Source: Agaricus subrufescens
Lineage: Eukaryota > Basidiomycota > Agaricomycetes > Agaricales > Agaricaceae
Assembly (NCBI GenBank): GCA_029945375.1
Contig: CM057064.1
Span: 620,001-684,000 of the forward strand
Length of the DNA stretch: 64,000 nt
Direction: 5' to 3'
Part shown: piece after piece, positions 22,153 to 33,698 of the stretch
How the letters are laid out: each line of letters begins with the position of its first letter
Position numbering within the stretch: position 1 is the first letter of the stretch
Notes under the pieces: model-generated
What the model was told of the DNA's origin: nothing
What the model saw: the letters and a program-made list of their open reading frames with translations, nothing else
The model's database searches: none
Made by a program: the position numbers and the translations under genes

Positions 22153-23510
22153 GAGATGTTATGGCCCCAGCCGTTTTACACATGAACATGTACATTTAAT
22201 GTGGCTAGGCATATGTATTAGGCTCGAGAATGAGCAATTGATCACTCTGTTAGAAATAAGATTGGTCAAGGGCATGTGTGAAGACAGGTCAAACTAGGAA
22301 TCAGTCAAGATTGCATCTGCAATTCCTAACAGGAAAACTATACTGTTAGGGGAAATATAATTGTGTTTGAGGACTTTAAAATGGAAGTCTCAAGACTGAG
22401 TCTAGGGAAACATTATTGGGAATTATCATTGAGACTGGCTATGGGATGGCTTGAGGACTTAGCAGAGCGCAGTTCCTTTAGTGGACCTTATGCTAGACTA
22501 AATCTATAACTACTACCTGCCTGATATGGAAAGGCTAGGAAATGGGTGATTTGCACATGTTGAGACTGAATGAATTGAAGTGAGGCTGTTGGAATTATCA
22601 GTTGAGACTCAGGATCAGGTAGCGATGCTGATAATCTTGATGGTCTAATCGAGGACATCTTATTGATGAGTTGATCAGTGGGGGATGGGTCTCAAGGGTT
22701 CCTAGACTAGGGTCTAGGGTTGGAACCTGGTTAGCCAATGAAGAGTGAGGGATTAGGCAAGTGCAATGTTCAGTCGAAGAGACTGAATAGTTGAGACTGT
22801 TGATTGGTGGAGAAAGATGAGTCAAGGAGACTATACCCATTCAGCACTGGATATAGACTTGGTTATTTGTTTCATATTTGTTTATTTTGTCTCAGTTTTT
22901 TATTGTGTATCATATATAGTTACCAGTCAAGGATGAGGTTTGGGATCAAATCTTTGCCCAAGCACTGTGTGAGTGAAATCAAGTTTGGTTAAACTTCACA
23001 GTGTTCTAAGCATTTCTTAAAGTTCTTTCTCAACTTGGAAGGACATGTGTTCTGCTTGAGAGAGTATCTTCACTGGTCTAATAGGATTGCAATAGCATTT
23101 GGTGCTAGCTTGACTTGTCTTGCAGTCTGTCTCAAAGTGCAAAGGCAGGTCAAGGCTCTCTGAGTTTGTTGAGGCATCACTAGGGCAGACTCACTACCCC
23201 TCCTAGATAGTTGTCTAACCCATCCTATTGAGGATAGTTGTTGTGAGCTCAGCCCCTCATCACGTAGGTTCTAATTGAAATGGAATAGGTCTGGAAGAGG
23301 TCTCTATTCAGTCGAGACTTGTTTCACATTTCTATTCTACCCCTATTTTCATTTAATATTTAATCAAGACTCTTATTTTTACTTTCTTTCTGATTTATTC
23401 TCCCCACAAACCACACTTGGGACTCAGTGTAATTCAAAGGGTTGCATTTGCATTTGATTTTATATTTTTATATTTTATTTTCCACATTCACACCAATCTA
23501 ATCTCTTTGA
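22153..23510 (+). repeat. Probable gypsy LTR (5' LTR of the chromovirus at 23.5-27.6 kb)
   Basis: A G-run (AGTGGGGGGGAGA, to 22152) looks like a polypurine tract, and TGTTATGGCCCC follows at 22153. From about 22961 to 23505 the sequence is about 90% identical to 27871-28400, downstream of pol in the same orientation, so these are the homologous LTR parts. The U3-like parts upstream of 22961 and 27871 do not match. Either the 5' LTR belongs to the preceding element, or recombination swapped U3. The exact 3' end is not resolved. Confidence 0.6.
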
Positions 23511-23546
23511 CATGTCAATGCAGGTCATTGCACTGCAAATTGCACT

Positions 23547-26500
23547 GTGGGCATACCATCTGGAGAAGGTTACAAGCTGGTCTCTTACAGGTTGGAGAAT
23601 GCTACCACATCATTGCATAAACTCTCTACCCATTCTTCTAACACACAGCCTCCTGCAACATCATCTTTGTTCCCAAACAACAACAATAAACAACAAGCTC
23701 CAAATGAAGGAGAACAGGGTAGAAAGTGTGTCCAGACATTGAATGTGGTAAATGGCAACTTGTCTGGTGACAGCAATTTACCAGTTGCTGCATTCATACA
23801 AGAACTGGATTCTGCCAATGAATCATCATTTTTCTTCCCACTGTCCTGCTCTCCCATTCATATTCCCAACAACACATCACACCCTGCACTGCGACAAACT
23901 GACATTAGCACATACTTCCATCATTGTCCTGCTCTTGATGAAGCCTCACAAGATAGCACTTGTGAGGAGATAAGGCTGACTAACATGAGTTTTGTGGTAT
24001 CCTCCATTGTGAGTACCATGAATAAATCCCAATTATTATGGCATTGCACAGTAACTCATGACATATCTAGCAATGTGGCCATAAGCATAGGTGCTCTAAT
24101 TGATACTGGGGCCTCTGTTGTCCTAATCTGTGATACCATTGTCAAAGACCTCAATTTACCCCTCACCCATCTTGAGAAACCACTTTCCATCATGACTGCA
24201 ACAAATATGGAAAAGAAACTCTTGCATTCAGTAAACATTGTATTATGTTCATCAGATCATACCTATGTAGCAAAACCTTTTACAGCTGTTGTTTGTGACA
24301 CACTTTCTAATGATATCATTTTGGGTGTGCCTTTCCTTGAGACAAACAGTACTGGTGTTGACACACACAATGGTGTGGTGAAAGATATTATACAAGACTA
24401 CAACCTCCTGAGACTGAACAAGGCCATACAACCAGGCTACCACCATCAGAATGCCATCAAACCTCACATGCAGCAAAAAGTCACAAGAAAATACTGCAAG
24501 TCATTATTGACAGAGCTGAAACATTGCCTGGCTGTCACAAAGCAGTTAATAGATGAAAAGCATTCTATCAGCCAGATAGATGCTGTGTTTGTAGTTTCAC
24601 AAATTGTGATGCATATTGAGCAGCTTGGAGAAGATGTCAGCCTTCAAAAAGAGCAAGAAACCATCATTAATGAGTTTCATTCTGTTTTTGATACAGTGCC
24701 ACATGCAAATGATCTACCAATAGACATGCTAGCAGAAATTAAACATCAGGATGCAAGCCATGTTATCAAGACTTGTAGATATGCTTGCCCTTGTAAGTAC
24801 TGGCAAGCCTGGAAGACTTTGATCCAGCAATCTGCGGCATCCCAAGCCTCTCCTGCTTTCATTATTCCTAGGGCTGATCCATCTGCATTACCTTGTTGGG
24901 TCAATGACTACAGACAATTGAATAAGAATACCATACCTGATAAATATCCTCTTCCCCATATTGATGACATTCTCGCTGACTGCAGTAAAGGTAAAATCTG
25001 GGGAACAATTGACATGACCAACAAATTCTTCCAAACATGGATGAGGCTATCTGATATCCCATTGATGGCTGTATTGACACCCTTTGGGCTGTATGAGTGG
25101 AGAGTCATGCCCATGGGTCTCCATAATGTGCCTGCAATTCACCAATGCTGGGTCAACATGGCCTTGCAAAAGTATATTGGGAAGATTTATCATATTTACC
25201 TGGATGACATCATGATTTGGTCAACTACTGTAGATGAGCACAGAGACCACATATGAAAGATTTTACAGGCACTATGTGATGCAGGATTGTATTGCAATCT
25301 CAACAAGACAAAATTATTCTAACAAGAGATCAACTTCCTAGGTCATACCATCAATAGGTCCAGCATTTTTGCAGATAACAGGAAAATTGAGCATGTGGCC
25401 AATTGGCCACAACCTATGTCTGCAAAAGAAGTCTGGCAGTTCCTTGGACTGGTGTGCTACTTAGCTGCCTTCCTGCCCCAACTTGCAGTGCACACAGCAA
25501 TCTTGAACAAACTAACAGATAAGGAAATGCAATTGGATTTTCCAGAGTGGACTGAGGCTGAGGCTCACCAGAATGCCTTCCAATCAATTAAGAACCTTGT
25601 GCTGATGTCCAACTGCCTCACGGTGATCAACCATGCTAAAATGCCTGAGCATTGTATCTTTGTCACAACTGATGCTTCAGACTACCAGTCTGGGGCCATG
25701 TTGAGATTTGGCACCAATTGGGAATCTGCCAGACCAGTGGCCTTTGATTCAAAACCTTTTAAGGCAGCAGAGTTAAACTATCCAGTACATGAGAAGGAAC
25801 TGCTTGCCATTGTATGTGCACTGATGAAATGGCACTCTGATTTGTTAGGTGTTACCTTCACTATTCTGACAGACCATCACACATTAGAGTGTTTCCAAGG
25901 TCAACATCATTTGTCACAATGGCAAGCTCAATGGGCTGAACTGTTGCAGCAATATGACTTTGAAATCATCTATGTGAAGGGTCAAGACAATAGTGTTGCA
26001 GATGCTCTTTCACATATGACATTCTCTGATGCAGATCAAGAAAAGAGTGCATGGTGGATGACTCAGTTTGATACATTGGATGAGCTAGATGAGCTGGTCT
26101 GCACATTGTTGTGCCCAGATGCATCCTCCCCTTTTGTCACAGTGAAAACCCTCACAAACACCCATGGTGATTTCCCTGTTGCTCCAGTGTTGGAGTTGTC
26201 ACAGGATGATGAGCTGTTAAACTCCATCCTGGATGGCTATGAGCAGGATGCATGGTGTGTTAAAGCAAAGAATACAATTATGGATGGTTTGGAGAAATGA
26301 GGTGACCTACTTTACTACAATGGCTGCCTTGTCATTCTGCATGCTAACAATTTGCCAACTGTCCTTGCTTCCCTTGCACACAATGTGTTGGGACATTTTG
26401 GGTTTGATAAAACATATGCAGCCATGTGTGACACCTTTTGGCCAGGGATGCATACATTCCTGGAAAACATTTACATTCTGAGCTGCAACATTTGCCAATG

Positions 26501-27643
26501 GGTGAAAGCACCTACTACCCATCCTGCTGGTCCACTACATCCCCTGCCTGCTGACAAGTGGTTCCAGAATGTTGCCATTGATTTGTTGATAAGAGCAAAG
26601 CTGCTACCTGCAGCATGGAGTTTGGATAGACTCACATTGTATAATCCTAGACAGTAGGAGGATTTGAGGTAGTAGAAAGAGTTTGTAGAGCTTGGTAAAG
26701 CTGATAGAGCAAAGTGGAGAGAGAAACTGAACTGAATATTAGAGGTCTACATACTCAGTCTTATATACAGAATAAACACATGTACAGGGACCATAGGTGT
26801 AAATAATAGGGCAAAGGGGAATGTGATACATGTAATGAAACATAGGAGTCTGCAGAAGGGGTCCATAGTAAACATGCATAAAACTATTAAAAAGGTATGG
26901 CATAGTGCATAGTGCACAGTAGTTGCTCATACACATCATACCGAGTATATAACTTGAGGTATTTTGTCAACATGATTTTGATGGCCCTTTCCCTGAGGAG
27001 GATGGGTTTGACTATGTGTTAACAATGACAGACCGGCTGGGTGCCAATGTGCACCTAGTTCCTTGCAAAACAAATATTAATGCATGTGAATTAGCCAAGC
27101 TGTTTTTTGATTCTTGGTTCTGCAAGAATGGCCTACCACTGAACATTATCTCTGACTGTGGCTCGCTTTTCTGTGGGCAACAGGGTTCTGTTATCAACAA
27201 AGAATTTATTGTTTGATGAGACAGACTCACCATTGGCCCAGACAAATAAATTATGCCCAGAGTTTGTAGGGCCCTTCACCATTACATCAGTGGATTCCAG
27301 GCACTCAACAGTCACTCTGGACTTACCAGGCAACCAATCACATTGTTGCATCTTCCACAGTTCATTGGTGAAGCCATATAACATCTTCATTGAAGACTAC
27401 AATGTCTCTGTAGAACACCCCCCCATGGTTGACCTTCAGCTGCCCCCCATATAAAAAACATTGCATAGAACAGAGCACTTCACTCAGGACATCATTGCCC
27501 ACAAGCACAGTGGATGGGGGTACTGTTTCCTTGTTCAGTGGCAGGGTTTTTTGGAGGACCATAATGAATGGAAGACCTTTGCGAAATTGAATCATACAAA
27601 GGCATTGGATGTCTACTTGCAAGAGAATGGTCCTTTGTCATAG
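23547..27643 (+). pseudogene. Ty3/gypsy chromovirus pol (protease, RT, RNase H, integrase, chromodomain)
   Basis: A long frame from 23547 carries an N-terminal spacer and then an aspartic protease with ALIDTGASVVLI (about 24090). RT follows (WVNDYRQLNKNT, LPHIDDILA, FGLYEWRVMPMGL, catalytic YLDDIM near 25200). RNase H follows with TTDASDYQSGAML and LTDHHTLE. Integrase has an HHCC zinc segment (HNVLGHFGF ... CNICQ) and core start DFDGPFPEEDGFDYVLTMTDR. The frame stops at 25252-25254 (TGA), 25321-25323 (TAA) and 26298-26300 (TGA) are all explained by C-to-T. A solo LTR interrupts integrase at 26584-26972. Most of the integrase core after SDCGSLF is deleted, joining it near 27175 to the post-core region and a chromodomain (YCFLVQWQGF) that ends at 27643. 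The element is non-functional. Confidence 0.93.
26584..26972. repeat. Solo LTR nested in gypsy integrase, 5-bp target duplication
   Basis: The integrase codons for AID-FDGPFPEED are split by 389 bp that begin TGTTGATAAG and end TTTTGTCAACA, perfect TGTTGA/TCAACA inverted ends. The 5 bases TGATT flank it on both sides (26579-26583 and 26973-26977). This is a solo LTR left after LTR-LTR recombination. It contains a TATA-like box and AATAAA near 26760-26775 on the plus strand, which suggests plus orientation. It does not match the other LTRs here. Confidence 0.92.
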
Positions 27644-27670
27644 GTAATCTATTTTCTGTGGGGGAAGAGT

Positions 27671-28400
27671 GTAAGCATGTGCTCACAAACAAATACAACT
27701 AACACCCAAATATAGCACCTTATATATCATGTATCACTGACCTCTCTCTCTCTCTTGATACCTTACCTCTTTTTGTAACATGTATAACCTTCTCTCTAAT
27801 ATTACTGCTGAGAGCACTCTTGACAGTGTGATTGTGAGTTATAGTTTAGTGAGCCATCTTGGCTTTCACAAGTGCTGTGCAAGTGAAATTGAGTTTGGTT
27901 AAACTTCACAGTGTTCTAAGCATTTCTTAAGTTTTTTCTCAACTTGGAATGTCTTGTTTTCTGCTCAAGAGAGTATCTTCACTAGTCTAATAGGATCACA
28001 ATAGCATGACTTGTCTTGCAGTCTGTCCCAAAGCACAAAGGCAGGTCAAGGCTCTCTGAATTTGTTGAGGCATCACTAGGGCAGACTCACTACCCCTCCT
28101 ACATAGTTGTCTACTTGATCCTATTGAGGACAGCTGTCACAAGCTTAGCCACTTGTTGCAAAGGTTTTAATCAAAACAGCATAGGTCTGGAAGAGGTTTC
28201 TATTCAGTTGAGACTTGTTTCACATTTCTATTCTGCCCCTATTTTCATTTAATATTTAATCAAGACTGGTACTTTCACTTTCATTTTGATCCATTCTCTC
28301 CATGAACCACACTCAAGACTTGGTGTATTTCAAAGGGTTGCATTCACATTCAATTTTATATTTTTATATTTTCTTTTCCACATTCACACCAGTCTAGTCA
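27671..28400 (+). repeat. 3' LTR of the gypsy chromovirus, truncated
   Basis: A purine tract (TGTGGGGGAAGAG) precedes TGTAAGCATG at 27671. From 27871 the sequence matches the 5' LTR segment 22961-23505, ending near CACACCAGTCTAGT, where copia LTR sequence takes over. A TC microsatellite lies at about 27742-27756. Confidence 0.75.
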
Positions 28401-28403
28401 CTG

Positions 28404-28490
28404 CTTTACTCTAAGTTGAGATATACACAAAGCAAACTATCCAGTCACTCTAATATCATGACTTAACTGAATGCTTGGGGCATTCTAACA
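28404..28490 (-). repeat. Copia LTR fragment (5' 87 bp)
   Basis: CTTTACTCTAAGTTGAGATA through GCATTCTAACA matches the first part of the copia LTR on the minus strand, including the ATCATGACTTAA variant of the short subtype (5828-6104). It is joined to the gypsy LTR on one side and to truncated Tc1 sequence on the other. Confidence 0.88.
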
Positions 28491-29180
28491 GTTTAATCTT
28501 ACTGTAACTACAGCTTTCATGCCAGTGTGGGAAAGATTTCTGTGAATAGTCTTTGAAGATACTGAGTGGGGGAGTGTGTGGGTAAGCATTCTCTTGACTT
28601 GGGAGGCATTGTCAGCTTTCTGGGAGGTGATTAAGCAAATGACATAGCAGGTATCTGAAGGAGAGAGTAGCTTGGGATGGCCACCAGTGAGCTTGGCAAA
28701 CTCAGGTCTGTGCTTAGATCTGACTCTGGATATAGTAGAGAGATGTAGACCAGTTGTAGCAGAGATGCAATAAGCAGATACTCCAGAGTCAAGCCACTGG
28801 AAGATGTGAGAGAGCTGACTGGTTGTGGGGGGCTTCATGGCTAAGGAGTGAGTCAATGATGGCTATTATATATATAGGAGAGGTGGCTGTGCTGATTTTC
28901 ATGTTTGTTGATTGTGGCTGCCCTGAATCTCTCTGTCAATCAACAAAGTCAGATGGCTTTGTTCAACCTTGACTGAGACAGACAAAAGGGTTACAATGGA
29001 CTTTTGTCAAGAAACTGCCTATAACTCCATCAATATTGAGTATTACATAATGATATGTATATTGTGGAAAAATGCAGAAGCAGAGCTATCAGATGGTACC
29101 ACTCATGTGATTACATACTTAGCCATGCTGTAGCAGTATCTTTGAAGGGGTGCCAAACATTGCAACCATTTTGTCTGGGG
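28491..29180 (-). mobile_element. Truncated Tc1/mariner element (5' TIR and HTH part of transposase)
   Basis: On the minus strand, 28856 to 28491 encodes the N-terminal DNA-binding domain of a Tc1 transposase (TSQLSHIFQWLDSG, STISRVRSKH, LTHTLPHSVSSKTIHRNL), cut off at the copia LTR fragment. Upstream of the start, 28970-29180 matches the long TIR of the complete copy at 30836-32447. The terminal bases (CATTTTGTCTGG instead of CCTTTTGTCCATCACTG) are altered, so this end is probably dead. Confidence 0.9.
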
Positions 29181-30835
29181 CCTATCATATTATTGTTTTA
29201 TTCCTCAAAACTTGTTTTCCATAGGTCTATATATAGCTCTAACTCTGTCATATCATTCTGATATTGCAAACTCTTTCTAAGTACATTCAATCATCTGACT
29301 ACATCTTAGGGGTAACAAAGTTAAAGATTAGAAGATTAGAGACTCCTATAGTAAAATTTAAAATGAGAATCATCTAGGAACCCAGAAATTTATGACCAAG
29401 AAGTAGACAATATAATATTTTAATAAGACTAGACATTGAAATACATCTACAAAAGAAGTTGAGAATGGTCTAATTACATGATAAATGTGCTTATGTTCTG
29501 AGCTAACTTCTTCTGAGACTAGATGCAAGTTGATAAAAAATAGTTAATTAAATAACAATTTCTTATATAATAGTCAACCAAAAGTTTTTCAAATATTGAA
29601 AGTGGTTTGATGTGATGTAACAGGTATGACATATCACAGGATACTGTAAACAACATGAGAATATTATTAAGTAACATTTCCAGCTGGTAAACATTATTGC
29701 AAACTCTAGCACTTGGTTTTTTCCATCTTTGAAATGAGCAGCAACAAAACCTTTCCAATAGTCCTCAATATTAGACCCTATTAGAATGTACTTAAATCAA
29801 AAACAGAGCCACAAAATTGTACATACATGTAAACAAATTGTTAGGTCCCATGCACAGTATATGCAAGACTAGTACAAGACTTATGTACAATTAAATACAG
29901 TAAATGAGCATGATGCGGTTACAGTATGCACCTACATAGCAGATGATTTGCTGACTTCACCCATAGTAGCCATTACCCAAATATGGTATACTTTATATAA
30001 TATAAGCAGGTCAATGGAATAATTGTTGTGAAATGGGACTCCAAATTGTGTACCATAAATACTAGGCATTTATAAACCCCACTTGAATCAAAAACAAGTA
30101 TTGTTACATCATTGGGTAGCAGAAACATTTGGACTATGTGGATTTTGCCCCTGCAAAGGGGCTCATCAGAGGGCTTAAACCACTGCCCTAATCCACCTTG
30201 CTGAAAGAATCAGACTACCACTTATAGTCTTAGGGGGTGTCACTGGGGGAGTATGATCACTGCACATGATTTGCCAGACTGTTGCCAGGACCCTGTAGTG
30301 GGTGGTTAACTTTATTGGGTTAATCTAGGGACAGGTGGGGCATCCTCCCAGGCCTCATACCCATGAGGGCTGCACTGCATGAATATGGCCAACTGACTGT
30401 GTAGTCTTTTACACCACAGCTTTGTCATCCATCTCTCTGTAGAACAATAGGCACAGCATGACTAAGCCTCAGTTGCTGTCTCCAAAGATAAGGGCAAAAG
30501 TGGAAAAGTGTGTGGGCTGCAAATTGAACACAGGGTATTATCAGACTTGACTACACTGCTGACACAGCTTGCAGCAGCCATTAGCCTGATATGGGCATGG
30601 CTTATATAATGTGATCAAATTGATAATAATACTTAGCCATCTCTAGTGAAGCACAGGCTCAGCTCAGCTTTGTAAGACTCAAGCCTAAGCCTGGGTTTGT
30701 TAGAGGGTAAGTATATTGTCAAAAACTGTGGGAAGTCAGTTTATGCCTGTCCCACAACCATTAGAATCTAGAGCAAGCAAATGGACAGGAAGGCCTTTTG
30801 ATGAGAAGTAGTGGCATCAGCAACATCACTATCTA
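29181..30835. other. AT-rich interval without recognisable genes
   Basis: Only short shadow frames exist on either strand. I see no TIR, LTR or tail that defines an element. It is intergenic or eroded repeat sequence. Confidence 0.5.
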
Positions 30836-32447
30836 CAGTGATGGACAAAAGGGTTGCAATGTTTGGCATCCCTTCAAAGATATCACTATAGTGTGAGAAC
30901 TATTGAGCATGTAGTCATGTGAGTGGTACCATCTGATAGCCCTGCTGCTTCTGTGCTTTTTTAAAATATACATATCATTATGTAATACTCAATATTGATG
31001 GAGTTATAGGCAGTTTCTTGACAAAAGTCCATTGTAACCCTTTTATCTGTCTCAGTCAAAGTTGAACAAAGCCACCTGACTTTGTTGATTGACAGAGAAA
31101 TTCAGCACAGCCACAATCAACAAGCATGAAAATCAGCACAGCCACCTCTCCTATACATATAACAGGCATCATTGACTTACTCCTTAGCCATGAAGCCCCT
31201 CACAACCAGTCAGCTTTCTTACATCCTCCATTTGCTTGACTCTGGGGCATTTGCTTATCACATTTCTGCTACAACTGGTCTACATCTCTCTACTATATCC
31301 AGAGTTAGGTCTAAGCACAGACTTGAGCTTGCCAAGCCCACTGGTGGCCATCCCAAGCTACTTTCTCCTTCAGACACCCACTATGTCATTCACTTAATCA
31401 CCTCCCAGAAAGCTGACACTGCCTCCCAAGTCAAAAGAATGCTTACACACACACTCCCCCACTAAGTATCTTCAAAGACTATTTGCAGAAATCTTTCCCA
31501 TACTGGCATGAAGGCTGTAGTTAAGGTTAAATGTCCTCTTCTTACTGCTAAGCATAAGAGAGACAGATTGGAGTGGGCTATAGAGCATAGAAACTGGACT
31601 GTGGATGACTGGAAGAGCATTTTCTGGTCTGATGAGACTAAGATCAATCATCTAGGCTCAGATGGGAGGAAGTGGGTATGAAAAAAAACAGGGAGAGAGC
31701 TTGAATGATAGGCTATTGTCTGGGACTCTGAAGTTTGGAGGAGGATCTTTGATGATGTGAGGTTGTATGTTCTGGGAAGGATGTGGCTATGCATGCCAGA
31801 CTGAAGGTTAGATGGATGGTGAACTGTATGTTGACATTTTGGAGGAGAACCTGGAGGCTAGCTTGGTGTATTATGGGAAAGAGAGGGAGGATTTCATCTT
31901 TCAGCAGGATAATGACCCCAAACACAAGTCCGAAAAAGCTTTAAACTGGCTCAAAGACAAGGAGATTGATGTTTTACTATGGCCAGCACAGTCTCCTAAT
32001 CTTAATCCATTGAACACCTGTGGAATTATCCCAAACTCAGGCTTGAGGAGTATGAAGAAGCACCAAGGGGGATAAAGGAACTTTGGAAGAGGGTGGATAT
32101 AGAGTGGCACAAGATAGAACCAGAAGTATGTCAGAGTCTGATAGAGAGTATGCTTAGGAAGGTGGAAGCAGTGATTCAGGCCAAGGGAGGATATACAAAG
32201 TACTGAATAGTAGAGATTTGTACTTTGTGACTGAGATGGACAAAGGGGTTGCAATGGACTTTTGTCAGGAAACTGCCCATAACTCCATCAATATTGAGTA
32301 TTACATAATGGTATGTATGTTGTTTAAAAGCGCAGAAGCAGGGCTATCAGACAGTACCACTCATGTGACTACATGCTCAACAGTTCCCATGCTATAGCAG
32401 TATCTTTGAAGGGGTGCCAAACATTGCAACCCTTTTGTCCATCACTG
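30836..32447 (+). mobile_element. Complete Tc1/mariner element with 215-bp inverted repeats and TA duplication
   Basis: The element starts CAGTGATGGACAAAAGGG at 30836 after TA and ends CCCTTTTGTCCATCACTG at 32447 before TA. The first about 215 bp (to about 31060) and the last about 215 bp (from about 32233) are inverted copies at about 90% identity. The interior holds one transposase gene (31172-32206). Length 1612 bp is usual for Tc1. The long TIRs are longer than the 20-50 bp of Tc1 itself and resemble the long-TIR (IR/DR) type. Confidence 0.95.
31172..32206 (+). pseudogene. Tc1 family DD34E transposase, degenerate
   Basis: The frame begins MTYSLAMKPLTTSQLSYILH with an HTH domain (HISATTGLHLSTISRVRSKH). 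The first catalytic Asp is in IFWSDETKINHLG. The second is in FQQDNDPKHKS and the Glu follows in IEHLWNYPK after a 1-base deletion, giving DD34E spacing. WPAQSPNLNP is intact. The stop at about 31463 (TAA after LTHTLPH, where the other copy continues), several later stops (31679, 31705 and others) and frameshifts make it inactive. The C-terminus ends QAKGGYTKY at about 32206. Confidence 0.9.
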
Positions 32448-32449
32448 TA

Positions 32450-33482
32450 AGCTTTCTGAGTGGTTGCCAATCCCCCTGAGCACTTGCAGCTGCCACTGCA
32501 ATCAATGCCACAGATTCAACTTGAACCCCACTCTGGAATGAAGCATGGGCTCTTTTTTTAAAAAAAACAATCATAAATTTTAATACTGGTGCTCAAGCAC
32601 AGTCTAGTCCTACATACATGCCTGTACATAGAATTATCTAAGCAGAAATGAAACCAAAATAGGAAACATAACCTGAGACTACAAAGAGCCTCACACTGAC
32701 AATACAACATCTGTAAGTAACAACAATGAAACCAATGGGTGTCTGAACAATAATGCAAAGAAGAAAATGAGATGACATAATATAATCTCACACCAAATTT
32801 GTGGTCCACACCCAATCAGTCCCTAATGCCCCCCCAGGCCCACTTCCAGCCCCTCTGCTTTGCAGCTATCCTGAAAACCATGCCACTAAGGGAATATCAT
32901 CCTAGCACCCTGGGGTTTTACCCTCCATAAGTGTGCACTGTTCTAGTCCAGGAAACATGCTGGGGAATACACACCTAGCCCTGTACATTGGAAGACACAC
33001 TATCCTCAGGCACTGGTTACCCATCAAGACACTTACTGGGAATGGCCACTCTGCTTCAGAACTATCCATTGGAGCCCTAAGAGAGCAGGGCCTGAACAGG
33101 CCTCACCACCTTTGTATCTCAGCCAGAACCAAGTCAAAAGAAAACATCCATGGATTATGTGAGATGAAATCATGAAGTTGCCCAGGTATCTCAGGAACCC
33201 ACATAAAGTTCCTGGGTACTGATGTACACTTGTAGTTGCATAGTAGATGAGTCTGGGACTGGAAAGCACCAGTGCCACAGTACTCACAATTGAGGTGACT
33301 CCCTAAATTGAACTGCTGATGAAGCCTGGGCTCAGGCCTACTCATATCCCAAGCCAAGTTCTGTTGTCTGTTCAGTTTATTTGATATTTGCTAGTACAAT
33401 ATTGATACACTATCTTATAGGTTGTGACTCTGATGGCAAAGAAAATGTTTATAGTGTCTAATTTGGTAGACACCCTACAAAA
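32450..33482. other. Unique-looking interval between elements
   Basis: No coding region or element end can be supported here. A T/A homopolymer pair at 32552-32568 and a Pro/Cys-biased stretch near 32820-32860 are the only low-complexity patches. Confidence 0.5.
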
Positions 33483-33688
33483 TGTCAGAAAACTGAAATT
33501 AACCTGATTGAGCTAGATCAGTTTACATTTGCCTGATTTTACCAAATCAGATACTATTGGCCTTTGGGTTCATGATCCTGTAGGATCAGGTAGGATCAGG
33601 CAGTCTAATCAGGGTGGTCAGAAAGAGTCAGGCCATATTTAAGATCAGGCAAACATAAGAGGATCAGGCCAATTTTAGTTTTCTGACA
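33483..33688. mobile_element. 206-bp MITE with TGTCAGAAAACT termini
   Basis: TGTCAGAAAACTGAAATTAA at the left end is the inverted partner of the right end (AATTTTAGTTTTCTGACA). The interior contains repeated AGGATCAGGCA / CCTGATTTTACC motifs in both orientations. No open frame and no clear target duplication can be seen. It ends 10 bp before the fold-back element. Confidence 0.75.
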
Positions 33689-33698
33689 TAATATTATA

